Assembly: GCA_006226375.1 (NCBI GenBank)
Contig: SBHC01000042.1
Coordinates: forward strand, 151,395-215,394
Source of the DNA: Deltaproteobacteria bacterium
Lineage (GTDB): Bacteria; Myxococcota_C; UBA6777
DNA: 64,000 bases
Direction: 5' to 3'
This document shows positions 51,827-61,184 of this stretch, piece after piece. Both the position numbers and the translations under genes were made by a program. Positions within the stretch are counted from its first letter, which is position 1, and each line of letters starts with the position of its first letter. The notes under the pieces are model-generated. The model was not told the DNA's origin and did no database searches. It was given only the letters and a program-made list of their open reading frames with translations.

Positions 51827-54800
51827 ATGTCGTTTCGCTGGCCATTGATTGCTGTCACGTTTTCTATGGGTCTTTGGTTGGTTGTGGGTTGCAGTCAAGC
51901 ACCACCCAACCCTTGCGACACCATCTCATGTGAAACCGGTTATGTGTGCAAAGTGGGACAATGTGTTCCCGATTGCAAAGAGGGGGAAACCGCTTGCAAC
52001 AACACATGCTTTAACCTCAAAACTTCCAGCGGAAACTGCGGAGCCTGCGGGACAAAGTGTGAAGAGGGCAAAGCCTGTAAGGATGGCACCTGTCAACTGG
52101 ACTGCTCCGGCGGTCAAACCGCTTGCAACGACGCTTGTGTGGACACACAGAGCAATGCCCAACATTGTGGGGCCTGTGGCAACACCTGTCGGGCTACTGC
52201 TGGCGAGGTGTGTTCCGGTGGTAGCTGTGTTCTCAATTGCAAAGACGATGAGAAAGACTGCTCAGGCTCTTGTGTCAACACCAACGAAAGCAAAGAACAC
52301 TGTGGTGCCTGCGGAGCCGCTTGCAAAGAAGACGAAGTGTGCTCCCAAGGCTCTTGTCAGGCCAATTGTGTTCGTGGAACGACGGCCTGTGCTGGCTCGT
52401 GTGTCAATCTTCAAAACGATGCCAGTCATTGTGGTTCTTGTGGAAATGCCTGTACCAATGGGCAAGTGTGCTCCCAAGGAAGCTGCGAAGTGCAATGCCA
52501 GCAAGGTCAAACCGACTGCAATGGCTCCTGCGTCAACACCCAATCCGACCAACAAAACTGTGGCGCCTGTGGAACCGTTTGCGAAAGCGGCAAAGCTTGC
52601 AACAGCGGAAGCTGCGAGACCACATGCGAGTCCGGACGAACCAACTGCTCCGGCTCCTGTGTGGACCTGCAAACCGATGTCTCTCACTGTGGTGCTTGCG
52701 GAACCGCCTGCAAGGGTGACGAGTCGTGCGTGAAAGGTTCTTGTGGTATCGCCTGTCCTGCCGGGCAAACCGCCTGCAGCGGCAAATGTGTAGACCTACA
52801 AACCGACCGAACCTCTTGTGGCGCGTGCAACAAAGCCTGTGCGAATGGCGAAGTCTGCTCCAGCGGCGCCTGCGCCGTCTCCTGCCAGGCCGGACTTACC
52901 GACTGCTCCGGAAACTGCGTCAGTCTCTTGTCCAGCAACCAAAACTGTGGTGCTTGTGGCAACGCTTGTAGCCCAGGGGAAGTTTGCAACCAGGGTACCT
53001 GCCAGCTTAGCTGCCAGACTGGTTTGACCAGCTGCAGCGGGTCTTGTGTGAACCTTCAAACCAACAGGGCTCATTGTGGACTGTGCGGGAACGCCTGCCC
53101 TACAGGTCAAGTCTGCTCCCAAGGAAAGTGCGAAGTCTCTTGCACCCAAGGCTTTACGAACTGTGGCGGCAACTGTGTTGACCTGACGAAGAACAGGGGC
53201 TTTTGTGGTGCTTGCACGACAGCCTGCAAAGACGGCGAAGTGTGCAACGCTTCCACCTGTGAGCTTTCCTGCCAGGCCGGGTTGCTCAAGTGCAACAACA
53301 AATGCATCGACCCACAACAAAGCAACTTGAACTGTGGCGCCTGTGGCAAAGCTTGTGCATCCGGTGAAGTCTGTGCCAACGGCGTTTGCGCTCTTAGCTG
53401 CGCTGCAGGACAGACCCAGTGCGGCACCATCTGTGTGGTTGTTAGCTATGACCCCCAACACTGCGGAGCTTGTAACAACGCTTGCAAGGCCGGCGAGTCT
53501 TGCAACAACGGAAAGTGTGAGCTCTCTTGTCAGCAGGGGCTGACGAATTGCAACGGCAAGTGTGTGGATGTGACGTCCGACCGCAACTTCTGTGGCGGCT
53601 GCGGCAACGTCTGTCCTTCCGGTCAAGTCTGTAACAACGGCTCTTGTCAGGTGTCTTGTCAGACCAGCCTGACCAATTGCAACGGCTCGTGTGTGGATGT
53701 CACTTCCAGTCGTTTGCATTGCAGCGGGTGCAGCAAAGTGTGCCCTGCCGGTCAGGTTTGCAACGCGAGCAAGTGCGAACTTTCTTGCCAGGCCGGTCTT
53801 ACGAATTGCAGCGGAAAATGTGTGGACCAGCAAGTTGACCGTGCGAACTGTGGAGCTTGCGGCACCGCCTGCAAGTCCGGTGAAGTTTGCGCAAACGGTA
53901 GCTGCCAAATCTCATGTCCTGTGGGACAGACCAAGTGTGGAAACATCTGCGTGGACGCGAACACCGACAACCAACACTGCGGTGGATGCAACAACGCTTG
54001 TGCTTCCGGACAAGTTTGCTCCCAAGGCAAGTGTCAGTTGAGCTGTCAGCAAGGACTGACCAACTGCTCGGGAACATGCGTCAATGTGAAGACCGACCTC
54101 AAACATTGCGGCGCCTGTGGCCAAGCCTGTGCCGCTGGAGAAGTTTGCTCCAACGGGACTTGCCAGCTGTCGTGTCAGGCCGGCCTCACCCAGTGTGGAA
54201 ACATTTGTGTGAACGCCCAAACTGACATCGCCCACTGTGGCGGCTGTGGAACCGTTTGCAAAGCAGGCGAAGTCTGCTCCCAAGGCAAGTGCCAGTTGAG
54301 CTGCCAGCAAGGGCTGACCAACTGTAGCGGAACGTGTGTTAATACTCGCACCGACCGCTTCCATTGTGGAAAGTGTGGAACCGCTTGTGTCTCTGGAACC
54401 GTTTGCGTCGCGGGGACCTGTACCATCTCTTGTCCTGCCGGGCAGACCAACTGTTCGGGACGGTGCATCGACCTGACAACCGATACTGGAAACTGTGGAG
54501 CTTGCGGTACCACTTGCAAGTCTGGAGAAGTTTGTTCGCAGAGCCAATGCCAGCTGAGTTGTCAGGCGGGACTGACCAACTGCACCGGAACATGCGTCAA
54601 CGTGAAGACCGACAACGCGAACTGTGGAACATGTGGGAACGCGTGTGTCTCCGGCCGAGTTTGCTCCAACGGTCAATGCCAACTGACCTGTCAGTCTGGG
54701 CTAACCGACTGTTCAGGCAAATGCGTGGATACCAAAACGGACAACCAGCATTGTGGCGCTTGCGGGAAGGTCTGCAAAACAGGCGAGGTCTGTTCGCAAG

Positions 54801-57800
54801 GAACTTGTCAACTGTCGTGTCAGGCTGGGCTGAAGAATTGCGGTGGTACGTGTGTGAACACCACCAACGACCGGTTCCACTGTGGAGCCTGCTCGACCGC
54901 TTGCAAAGCCGGCGAAGTCTGTACATCAAGCACCTGTCAGCTCTCTTGCCAGACGGGTCTTACCAAGTGTGGAAGTGTCTGTATCAACACCCAAACCGAT
55001 GTGGCTCATTGCGGTACTTGCAACAAAGCGTGTGCAGCCGGTGAAGTCTGCGTCGCCGGTCAATGCCAACTGTCTTGTCAGTCGGGACTCACCAAGTGTT
55101 CGGGGGTTTGTGTGAACACGCAAACCGACAACAGCAACTGCGGCGCTTGTGGAAAAGCTTGCGCCTCCGGTCAAGTGTGTTCCAACGGCCAATGTCAGCT
55201 GTCCTGCCAATCTGGATTGACCGATTGCTCGGGTGTTTGTGTGGATCTCACCAACAACAACCAACACTGTGGTGGCTGTGCCAAACCCTGCAAAACGGGG
55301 GAAGTCTGTTCGCAAAGCTCTTGTTTGCTGACTTGCCAAGCTGGTTTGACCAAGTGCAACAACACTTGCGTGGATACTCAAACCGACCGTCGTCACTGCG
55401 GAGGATGTGGTGTGGCTTGCCCAACCGGTCAGGTCTGCAACCAGGGGACTTGTGAAATTAGCTGCCCCACGGGCCAAGTTAAGTGTGGAAACCTGTGTGT
55501 GGACACCGCGACCGACCGAGCAAACTGTGGTGCTTGCTCAAACGCCTGCAAGTCGGGTGAAGTTTGCTCCAACGGCAAGTGCGTGGTGAGCTGTCCAGGC
55601 AACCAAAAGGAATGCAGCGGAGCCTGCACCGACACCCAAACCGACAACAACAACTGCGGCGCTTGTGGTACTCGTTGCTCGGGTGGAAAGCTATGCTCCT
55701 CGGGAAGCTGTGTTTGTCCTTCCGGTCAAACCGACTGCTCGGGAACCTGTGTGAACCTCAACGCTGACCCCGGAAACTGCGGGGTTTGTGGTACGTCGTG
55801 TAGCTCAGGTCAGGTCTGCTCCAACGGCAAGTGTGTGGTGAGTTGTCCCACAGGCCAGGTCGAGTGTAGCGGGGTTTGTGTCGATACCAATTCCGACTCC
55901 AAGAATTGCGGCGCTTGTGGAACGGCATGCTCCGGTGGAAAAGTTTGCTCCAGCGGCTCTTGTGTCTGTCCTCAAGGACTTAAGGACTGCTCTGGAGTGT
56001 GTCGTGACCTCAACAACGACCGAAGCCACTGTGGCGCTTGTGGCACTATCTGCAAAACGGGCGAACTCTGCGTCAACGGTGCTTGCAAAGTCTCCTGTCC
56101 TACAGGCCAAACCGTTTGCAACGGAGTTTGTGTCGACACCAACAGTGACCCCAACAACTGCAAAACGTGCGGGACCAAGTGCACCGGCGGAACTCTCTGT
56201 GCATCGGGAACCTGCGCTTGTCCCTCGGGGCAAACGTTGTGCAGCGGTGTCTGTGTGAACACAACAACAGACCGGACCAACTGCGGCGCATGTGGAACAG
56301 CCTGCAAGTCGGGTGAGCTTTGCGTCAATGGCTCCTGTACTCTGTCTTGTCCGACTGCGCAGCCGACCAACTGCAGCGGTGTTTGTGTTGATACCAACAC
56401 GAGCAATGGTAACTGTGGCCAGTGCGGTGTGGCTTGCACCGGTGGAAAACAATGTGTTCTAGGAACCTGCCGCTGTCTCACGGGTACAGATTGCAGCGGA
56501 GTTTGCTCCGATACGCTCTCCGACCGCAACAACTGTGGAACCTGCGGCACGGTCTGCAAGCAGGGTGAAGTGTGTTCCAACGGGTCATGCCAGCTGTCTT
56601 GTCCTTCGGGTCAAACGGCTTGTGGCGGTGCGTGTGTGGACACCAACAGCGACCCCAACAACTGCAAAACTTGCGGAAGCAAGTGCACCGGCGGGAAGAT
56701 CTGTGCGAGTGGTTCTTGCCAATGTCCCTCGGGCCTCAAAGATTGCAGCGGAACTTGTGTAGACACGAACAGCGACCGGAGCCATTGTGGCCAGTGTGGA
56801 ACGGCTTGCGCGACAGGCCAGCTCTGTGTGCAAGGTGCGTGTACGTTGTCTTGTCCTTCAGGCCAAACAGCTTGTGGAGGTGTTTGCGTCAATACACAGA
56901 CAGACAACAGCAACTGCGGAGCGTGTGGTACCACATGTTCAGGTGGCAAAACGTGCCAAAGCGGTACGTGCAAGTGTCCCTCGGGACAAACCGATTGTCT
57001 CGGTGTATGCAAGGACACAAACAGCGACCGAAACAACTGCGGTGCTTGTGGCAAGGTTTGCAAGTCTGGTGAACTGTGTGTCAGCGGAGCTTGCCAACTT
57101 TCCTGTCCGGCTGCGCAGCCAACCAACTGCAGTGGAATCTGTGTGGACACCAAAACCGACAATGGAAACTGTGGACAGTGTGGCGTCGCGTGTACCGGGG
57201 GCAAGCAGTGCGTGGTTGGAGCCTGTACTTGTTTGACAGGGACAGACTGCAGCGGCGTTTGTGTGAACACGCTCACCGACCGAAACAACTGTGGGGCTTG
57301 CGGAACGGCCTGCAAAACTGGCGAAGTCTGCAACAACGGAGCCTGCCAGCTGTCTTGTCCTTCGGGCCAGACAGCCTGTGGAACGGCTTGTGTTAACACA
57401 CAGACCGACAACAGCAACTGTGGTGCATGTGGCACGGCGTGTTCTGGTGGAAAAACCTGCCAGAGCGGAACATGCAAGTGTGCTTCTGGTTTCACGGACT
57501 GTAGCGGAACGTGTGTGAACACCAACAACGACCGAACCAACTGTGGCGCCTGCGGAACGACTTGCAAGTCGGGAGAGTTCTGTATCAACGGAACTTGTTC
57601 GGTGGTTTGTACTTCTGGGCAAACCAACTGTGGCGGCGTTTGCAGAGACCTCCAGAGCGACAACAACAACTGTGGAGTGTGTGGAAAAGCATGTCGCAGC
57701 AACGAAGGGTGTTGCTCAGGCTCTTGTCGGAACCTGACAACCACGAGCAACTGTGGAACCTGTGGCAATGCTTGTCCGTCAGGTCAGGTCTGTCAAAGCG

Positions 57801-58438
57801 GTTCTTGTGTTGTGCCTTGTCCCTCGGGGCAGATTGCTTGTGGAACGCAGTGCTTCGACGCAAGCATCAGCCAAACTCACTGTGGCTCATGCAACAACAC
57901 GTGCTCCAGCAGCCAAACCTGTGGAGATGGGACTTGCAAAACGACGGTGCCTCTTGCGACATCAAGCCAGGCGTCTGGAGGAACGGGCTCCATCAATCGT
58001 AGTTATTTTGTGGCCCAACCGATTGCCATCTCCAGCACGGTGACCCTCCAGTCGTTGAGCGTGAATGTGTCTACCTTAGAGAACCTTGGATGCAGCGCAA
58101 AGATTACTTTGGGTTTGTATCAAAACAACGGAACTTCGGGCAATCCTGGAACGTTGTTGGCGACAACTACCCACAACACAGCCCAACACGGCACCAACAC
58201 CTTCAGCATTGCAAGCACGCTTGAAGTTGCTGCAGGAAGCTATTGGATTGCTGCCAAGGTGACGAGCATTTGTTCCGGCAATAGCTTGATGGTGGTTGCT
58301 CAATCGAGTGGTACGGTGAACTGGATTGCCGTACTTTCCACTCCTTCGGTTACGACTCTTCCTGCCACAATGCCAGCCCCCACTGTCACCTTCCCACACC
58401 CCGTGGTTGCCATGTGGCCGAACGGCGCAAGTCACTAA
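51827..58438 (+). CDS. Giant lipoprotein with about 47 tandem Cys-rich repeats
   Basis: The ATG at 51827 has AAAGGA 8 bases upstream. The 2203-residue product has lipobox VVGC (Cys22). Residues about 30-2035 hold about 47 repeats of roughly 42 residues, each with core [NHF]-C-G-x-C-x-x-x-C-x-x-G-x-x-C-x-x-G-x-C and a C-[ST]-G-x-C-V-[ND] turn. The C-terminal 165 residues lack cysteine runs and look like a beta-sandwich domain (STVTLQSLSVNVSTL, GSYWIAAKV), perhaps a binding tip. It should be exported as a long, stiff disulfide-rich fibre or surface layer component. The same repeat type is in the protein at 21.0-24.4 kb. It is a candidate regulated target of the adjacent CreBC pair. Confidence 0.85.
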   Translation: MSFRWPLIAVTFSMGLWLVVGCSQAPPNPCDTISCETGYVCKVGQCVPDCKEGETACNNTCFNLKTSSGNCGACGTKCEEGKACKDGTCQLDCSGGQTACNDACVDTQSNAQHCGACGNTCRATAGEVCSGGSCVLNCKDDEKDCSGSCVNTNESKEHCGACGAACKEDEVCSQGSCQANCVRGTTACAGSCVNLQNDASHCGSCGNACTNGQVCSQGSCEVQCQQGQTDCNGSCVNTQSDQQNCGACGTVCESGKACNSGSCETTCESGRTNCSGSCVDLQTDVSHCGACGTACKGDESCVKGSCGIACPAGQTACSGKCVDLQTDRTSCGACNKACANGEVCSSGACAVSCQAGLTDCSGNCVSLLSSNQNCGACGNACSPGEVCNQGTCQLSCQTGLTSCSGSCVNLQTNRAHCGLCGNACPTGQVCSQGKCEVSCTQGFTNCGGNCVDLTKNRGFCGACTTACKDGEVCNASTCELSCQAGLLKCNNKCIDPQQSNLNCGACGKACASGEVCANGVCALSCAAGQTQCGTICVVVSYDPQHCGACNNACKAGESCNNGKCELSCQQGLTNCNGKCVDVTSDRNFCGGCGNVCPSGQVCNNGSCQVSCQTSLTNCNGSCVDVTSSRLHCSGCSKVCPAGQVCNASKCELSCQAGLTNCSGKCVDQQVDRANCGACGTACKSGEVCANGSCQISCPVGQTKCGNICVDANTDNQHCGGCNNACASGQVCSQGKCQLSCQQGLTNCSGTCVNVKTDLKHCGACGQACAAGEVCSNGTCQLSCQAGLTQCGNICVNAQTDIAHCGGCGTVCKAGEVCSQGKCQLSCQQGLTNCSGTCVNTRTDRFHCGKCGTACVSGTVCVAGTCTISCPAGQTNCSGRCIDLTTDTGNCGACGTTCKSGEVCSQSQCQLSCQAGLTNCTGTCVNVKTDNANCGTCGNACVSGRVCSNGQCQLTCQSGLTDCSGKCVDTKTDNQHCGACGKVCKTGEVCSQGTCQLSCQAGLKNCGGTCVNTTNDRFHCGACSTACKAGEVCTSSTCQLSCQTGLTKCGSVCINTQTDVAHCGTCNKACAAGEVCVAGQCQLSCQSGLTKCSGVCVNTQTDNSNCGACGKACASGQVCSNGQCQLSCQSGLTDCSGVCVDLTNNNQHCGGCAKPCKTGEVCSQSSCLLTCQAGLTKCNNTCVDTQTDRRHCGGCGVACPTGQVCNQGTCEISCPTGQVKCGNLCVDTATDRANCGACSNACKSGEVCSNGKCVVSCPGNQKECSGACTDTQTDNNNCGACGTRCSGGKLCSSGSCVCPSGQTDCSGTCVNLNADPGNCGVCGTSCSSGQVCSNGKCVVSCPTGQVECSGVCVDTNSDSKNCGACGTACSGGKVCSSGSCVCPQGLKDCSGVCRDLNNDRSHCGACGTICKTGELCVNGACKVSCPTGQTVCNGVCVDTNSDPNNCKTCGTKCTGGTLCASGTCACPSGQTLCSGVCVNTTTDRTNCGACGTACKSGELCVNGSCTLSCPTAQPTNCSGVCVDTNTSNGNCGQCGVACTGGKQCVLGTCRCLTGTDCSGVCSDTLSDRNNCGTCGTVCKQGEVCSNGSCQLSCPSGQTACGGACVDTNSDPNNCKTCGSKCTGGKICASGSCQCPSGLKDCSGTCVDTNSDRSHCGQCGTACATGQLCVQGACTLSCPSGQTACGGVCVNTQTDNSNCGACGTTCSGGKTCQSGTCKCPSGQTDCLGVCKDTNSDRNNCGACGKVCKSGELCVSGACQLSCPAAQPTNCSGICVDTKTDNGNCGQCGVACTGGKQCVVGACTCLTGTDCSGVCVNTLTDRNNCGACGTACKTGEVCNNGACQLSCPSGQTACGTACVNTQTDNSNCGACGTACSGGKTCQSGTCKCASGFTDCSGTCVNTNNDRTNCGACGTTCKSGEFCINGTCSVVCTSGQTNCGGVCRDLQSDNNNCGVCGKACRSNEGCCSGSCRNLTTTSNCGTCGNACPSGQVCQSGSCVVPCPSGQIACGTQCFDASISQTHCGSCNNTCSSSQTCGDGTCKTTVPLATSSQASGGTGSINRSYFVAQPIAISSTVTLQSLSVNVSTLENLGCSAKITLGLYQNNGTSGNPGTLLATTTHNTAQHGTNTFSIASTLEVAAGSYWIAAKVTSICSGNSLMVVAQSSGTVNWIAVLSTPSVTTLPATMPAPTVTFPHPVVAMWPNGASH
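51912..57940 (+). repeat. Tandem 126-bp coding repeats (about 47 copies) with a 756-bp higher-order unit
   Basis: The array codes for the Cys-rich repeats of the giant lipoprotein, about 126 bp per copy. Copies differ strongly in synonymous sites. A distinctive stretch with AQPTNCSG and GGKQCV occurs at 56351 and again at 57107, an offset of exactly 756 bp or six repeats, showing block duplication in the 3' half. Confidence 0.75.
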
Positions 58439-58769
58439 GATTCTTGCAGGTCGAGTAACTTGCTATCGGCCTACAAGCTCCTCTTTTACAATGGGCTGCG
58501 ATTCATTCCTAGAGCATGGTCGCAGGACGGCTTCTTCTGCTCCCACCAAGCCTCGGTATTCTTTCGGCTATCCTCCCCACACCCGCTTCGCTCGCAAGCA
58601 ATGTTGAATACCCCTCTACCTGTTGCACGGAGAGGGGACGGCGAGCCTGACAAGTCAGGGGTGAGGTCTACTTGTAATAGTCCTGCAAATGGAAGACCTG
58701 GGTTTGGATGGGGGAGTCTGTTTGGGCTGTTGGAGGGCTCTTTGGAGAGGTTCTTGGTAGGAAGGACCG
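58439..58769. other. 331-bp convergent intergenic region
   Basis: No coding frame of substance. A 7-bp inverted repeat CCCCTCT (58611-58617) / AGAGGGG (58631-58637) is present without a T-tract on either side, so it is not a classic terminator. It lies between the stops of the giant lipoprotein and the tail-collar gene. Confidence 0.5.
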
Positions 58770-59303
58770 CTAGCTACGAGATGGGTAAATCCCAACGAGG
58801 GCGATACACCAGCTCATCGCGAGGACGGGCTGGCGGATGTCAACTTGCTGGTTCCCGCCTGTGTTGGCTATGGTTTGTGTGCTCAAGTTCGTGTTGGGAG
58901 TTTGTGTGGAGTATGGTCCCACAGGAGGAAGCGTTGAGCCATAGGTGGAGAGCACGCCATTGTTGGGATTGGGGCCTCCGCCTGTTCCGTTGTAGGCACG
59001 GACAGTGTGGGAGTGACTGGGCAACTGGTTTACGTTCAGTGTGATGCGTTCTGTTCCAGCTTTGGCGCCTATGTTGTAGTTGGACAATCCTGGGCCATTG
59101 CCCTTGTGAATGGGGGCTCGGCCTCGCAAATCGGGGAGCGCGAACGTGGTGCGGCCGTCTCCTCCGTAGATCGTTCCGAGCAAGGAAAACAGAGCTGAGT
59201 TTTGAGAGATGGGGAGAAGTTGTCCGTCACAAAAGGCCCAACCACGAGGGGCGAAGTTTCCTCCAAAAAGCATCAGTTGACCAAGATAAGGTTGTGAAGA
59301 CAT
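58770..59303 (-). CDS. Tail-collar domain protein (microcystin-dependent-protein-like)
   Basis: The 177-residue product begins YLGQLMLFGGNFAPRGWAFCDGQLLPIS, continues with LFSLLGTIYGGDGRTTFALPDLRGRAPIH and has PSHSHTVRAYNG, all hallmarks of phage tail-collar domains in proteins named MdpB. Such proteins form trimeric fibre-like pieces and are common as solitary genes in environmental bacteria. AAAGGA lies 7 bases before the ATG. No other phage gene is near. The role (adhesion, contractile structure, storage) is unknown. Confidence 0.88.
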   Translation of the reverse strand: MSSQPYLGQLMLFGGNFAPRGWAFCDGQLLPISQNSALFSLLGTIYGGDGRTTFALPDLRGRAPIHKGNGPGLSNYNIGAKAGTERITLNVNQLPSHSHTVRAYNGTGGGPNPNNGVLSTYGSTLPPVGPYSTQTPNTNLSTQTIANTGGNQQVDIRQPVLAMSWCIALVGIYPSRS

Positions 59304-59493
59304 GGGTTGTTCCTTTGGAAGCTGTTGGGCGGTTGCACATCATGCAAAGCTTCTTTTTGCTTGATTCGCTTTCAACGAGGTAACGCAAGGAGGTCGGGGC
59401 TCCTTTTCTTTCCTACTTCCTTGAATGTATACGAACCTTCATGAATGTGCAAAGGATTCCATCGGAAAATTTAGGTTTTGTTGCCGAACATTC

Positions 59494-61044
59494 TTACTTC
59501 GAGGGCTTGTTTCCTCTTGACTTGGTGGAGGGCTTGTTGGGGCGAAGATCATACACGTTGTAGGTGGGTGTTCGGAACAAAACCGGAAATGGGTATCTTG
59601 TGCGACTTACCAAGTAGTTGGCTTTGTACTTCTTACCCATGTCCTGGATTTGTTGGGTTGTTCGTTGGAGGAAACGCTTTTTGATCTCTTCAGTGGCTTC
59701 TACGCTTAGGGTTGGGAGTGGTTTCCCCAAAAGGTCTTGGAGGCGAGCGCGCCACTCCACCACGCTGTCGTGACGAATCGCGAGGAGGTTGGCGATTTGT
59801 CCTCGCTGTGTCGCGTGGAAAGAGTCTGTGCGCCATGGGGGTAGGATAGCGATTGCATTGTTCGGGGTGTTGGTGCGGAGCCATCGAAAGGTTTTGGATA
59901 TGTCGTCAGGCCTGGCGCGCCATTGGTGAAGCGTCGCTGTGGCTTGATCGTAAAACTCAACAACGACGGGGCTGCCATAGCTTAGGACAGTGATGAAACC
60001 CAATGCTGCAATCACTGGTCGTTTGGGGACAAGGAGGCCGTTTTTAAACGCATGCGAGAGATGGAAGAGAAAGAACAAAGGAACCAACGTGCCAAACAAG
60101 CGAAACGGGAAATAGCGGAGCAGCGAATAGCTCTCTGCCCATCGCCAATACATTCCGAGAGCAAAGAGCAATCCCAGGCCGAATTGGAACGCATAGACAA
60201 AACGCCACTTGTGGTTTTCCAGGCAAAGCAAGGTGTGAACGAGTCCAAAGATCATAAAGAGGAACAGCAGAAAGAGGCTACGCAAAGGCCAAGAAAATGG
60301 GTCCATGTGGTAGGGCAGGGCTTTCAGGCAGAAGAAACGCCACGTCTCGGAAGTTACAACCTTTCCGCCTTGGTGCGACAACAACAAACCGATGGTGTAG
60401 AGCCCCGGCAGAGAGGCAGCGAACACAAAGCCAAACATCTTGCCCATCTGACGGAGGGGGTGGCCTTGTAGCAAGACAGCAAAGCCGACAGCTACTCCAC
60501 CACAAAGGCCGACGCCAGGGTGAAAGCTAAACGCGGCACCAAGCAGCAACGAGGCAGGGGTCCAGCGCTCTTCCAGGAAAAGATTGATTGAAGTGAGCAA
60601 CAGCCAATAGCTCAGGGACTTGGCTTCAAATCCCCCAAACAGCGGGCTGGATGCAACCACCGATTGACCCCGGATAAGCCAGATGATGAGCATCAAGCTG
60701 ACCAGCCTTAATGGGATGCCCAGGTTGCGTCCCAGCCGGAAGAACGAAAGGACCAGCAAGGTCCAAAACGTGATGCGTCCCAGCCAACCCAACCACTCCA
60801 ACGGTAAGAATAGGGTGAGGAGGCCAAAGGTTTTGTTGAACACCAAGTGCTCGTAAAAGGGGGACGCCAGCGTCCAATCACTTGGGGCATACGCTGGGTT
60901 GTAGGTGTTTACGAGTGAAGGCAAATACAGGTATTCCACAAAGGGGCCTGGAACCGGTCTTCCTAGGATGGCAAGAAGCACACCCAAGACAAGAAAGAGT
61001 TGGACATACAAGTTTTGCGAAAGAGAACTTAATCTATCCCACAT
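59494..61044 (-). CDS. Polytopic membrane protein, GT-C-like, unknown function
   Basis: The ATG at 61044 starts a 516-residue product; the frame upstream to 61134 begins at a TTG without a signal. About ten to eleven membrane helices are followed by a soluble C-terminal region of about 130 residues with RWLRTNTPNNAIAILPPWRTDSFHATQRGQ, like the periplasmic tail of large GT-C or DUF6798-type proteins. It may transfer or flip a lipid-linked sugar, which is inferred from topology only. The related-looking gene at 61185 is upstream on the same strand. Confidence 0.6.
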   Translation of the reverse strand: MWDRLSSLSQNLYVQLFLVLGVLLAILGRPVPGPFVEYLYLPSLVNTYNPAYAPSDWTLASPFYEHLVFNKTFGLLTLFLPLEWLGWLGRITFWTLLVLSFFRLGRNLGIPLRLVSLMLIIWLIRGQSVVASSPLFGGFEAKSLSYWLLLTSINLFLEERWTPASLLLGAAFSFHPGVGLCGGVAVGFAVLLQGHPLRQMGKMFGFVFAASLPGLYTIGLLLSHQGGKVVTSETWRFFCLKALPYHMDPFSWPLRSLFLLFLFMIFGLVHTLLCLENHKWRFVYAFQFGLGLLFALGMYWRWAESYSLLRYFPFRLFGTLVPLFFLFHLSHAFKNGLLVPKRPVIAALGFITVLSYGSPVVVEFYDQATATLHQWRARPDDISKTFRWLRTNTPNNAIAILPPWRTDSFHATQRGQIANLLAIRHDSVVEWRARLQDLLGKPLPTLSVEATEEIKKRFLQRTTQQIQDMGKKYKANYLVSRTRYPFPVLFRTPTYNVYDLRPNKPSTKSRGNKPSK

Positions 61045-61184
61045 AATGTCGCCATTCGTTTGTGTTGGAGGGAGCGGATGGAAAGATGCCTGTTTGTGTT
61101 TTCTTACGATGCACCAATCCAGACAAACCTTCAACCATTTCTTCCTTTGAGGTCAACGTGAACGGTTGGGTGTTTCGCCTGTTC

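Noticed and set aside
56611..57768. 385-residue minus-strand frame inside the giant lipoprotein gene
   Set aside because: Antisense to the repeat array; its Pro/Gln/Leu-rich periodic pattern is the reflected repeat, and no start signal exists.
51912..57940. CRISPR-like or satellite DNA because of regular repeats
   Set aside because: Repeats lie in one continuous coding frame with amino-acid conservation, have no unique spacers, and no cas genes are near.
58611..58637. Terminator hairpin after the giant lipoprotein
   Set aside because: The 7-bp stem has no T-tract on either strand and lies 170 bp from the stop.
58770..59303. Prophage remnant
   Set aside because: Only one phage-type domain is present; no integrase, capsid, tail or lysis genes in the surroundings, and tail-collar proteins are common as solitary genes.
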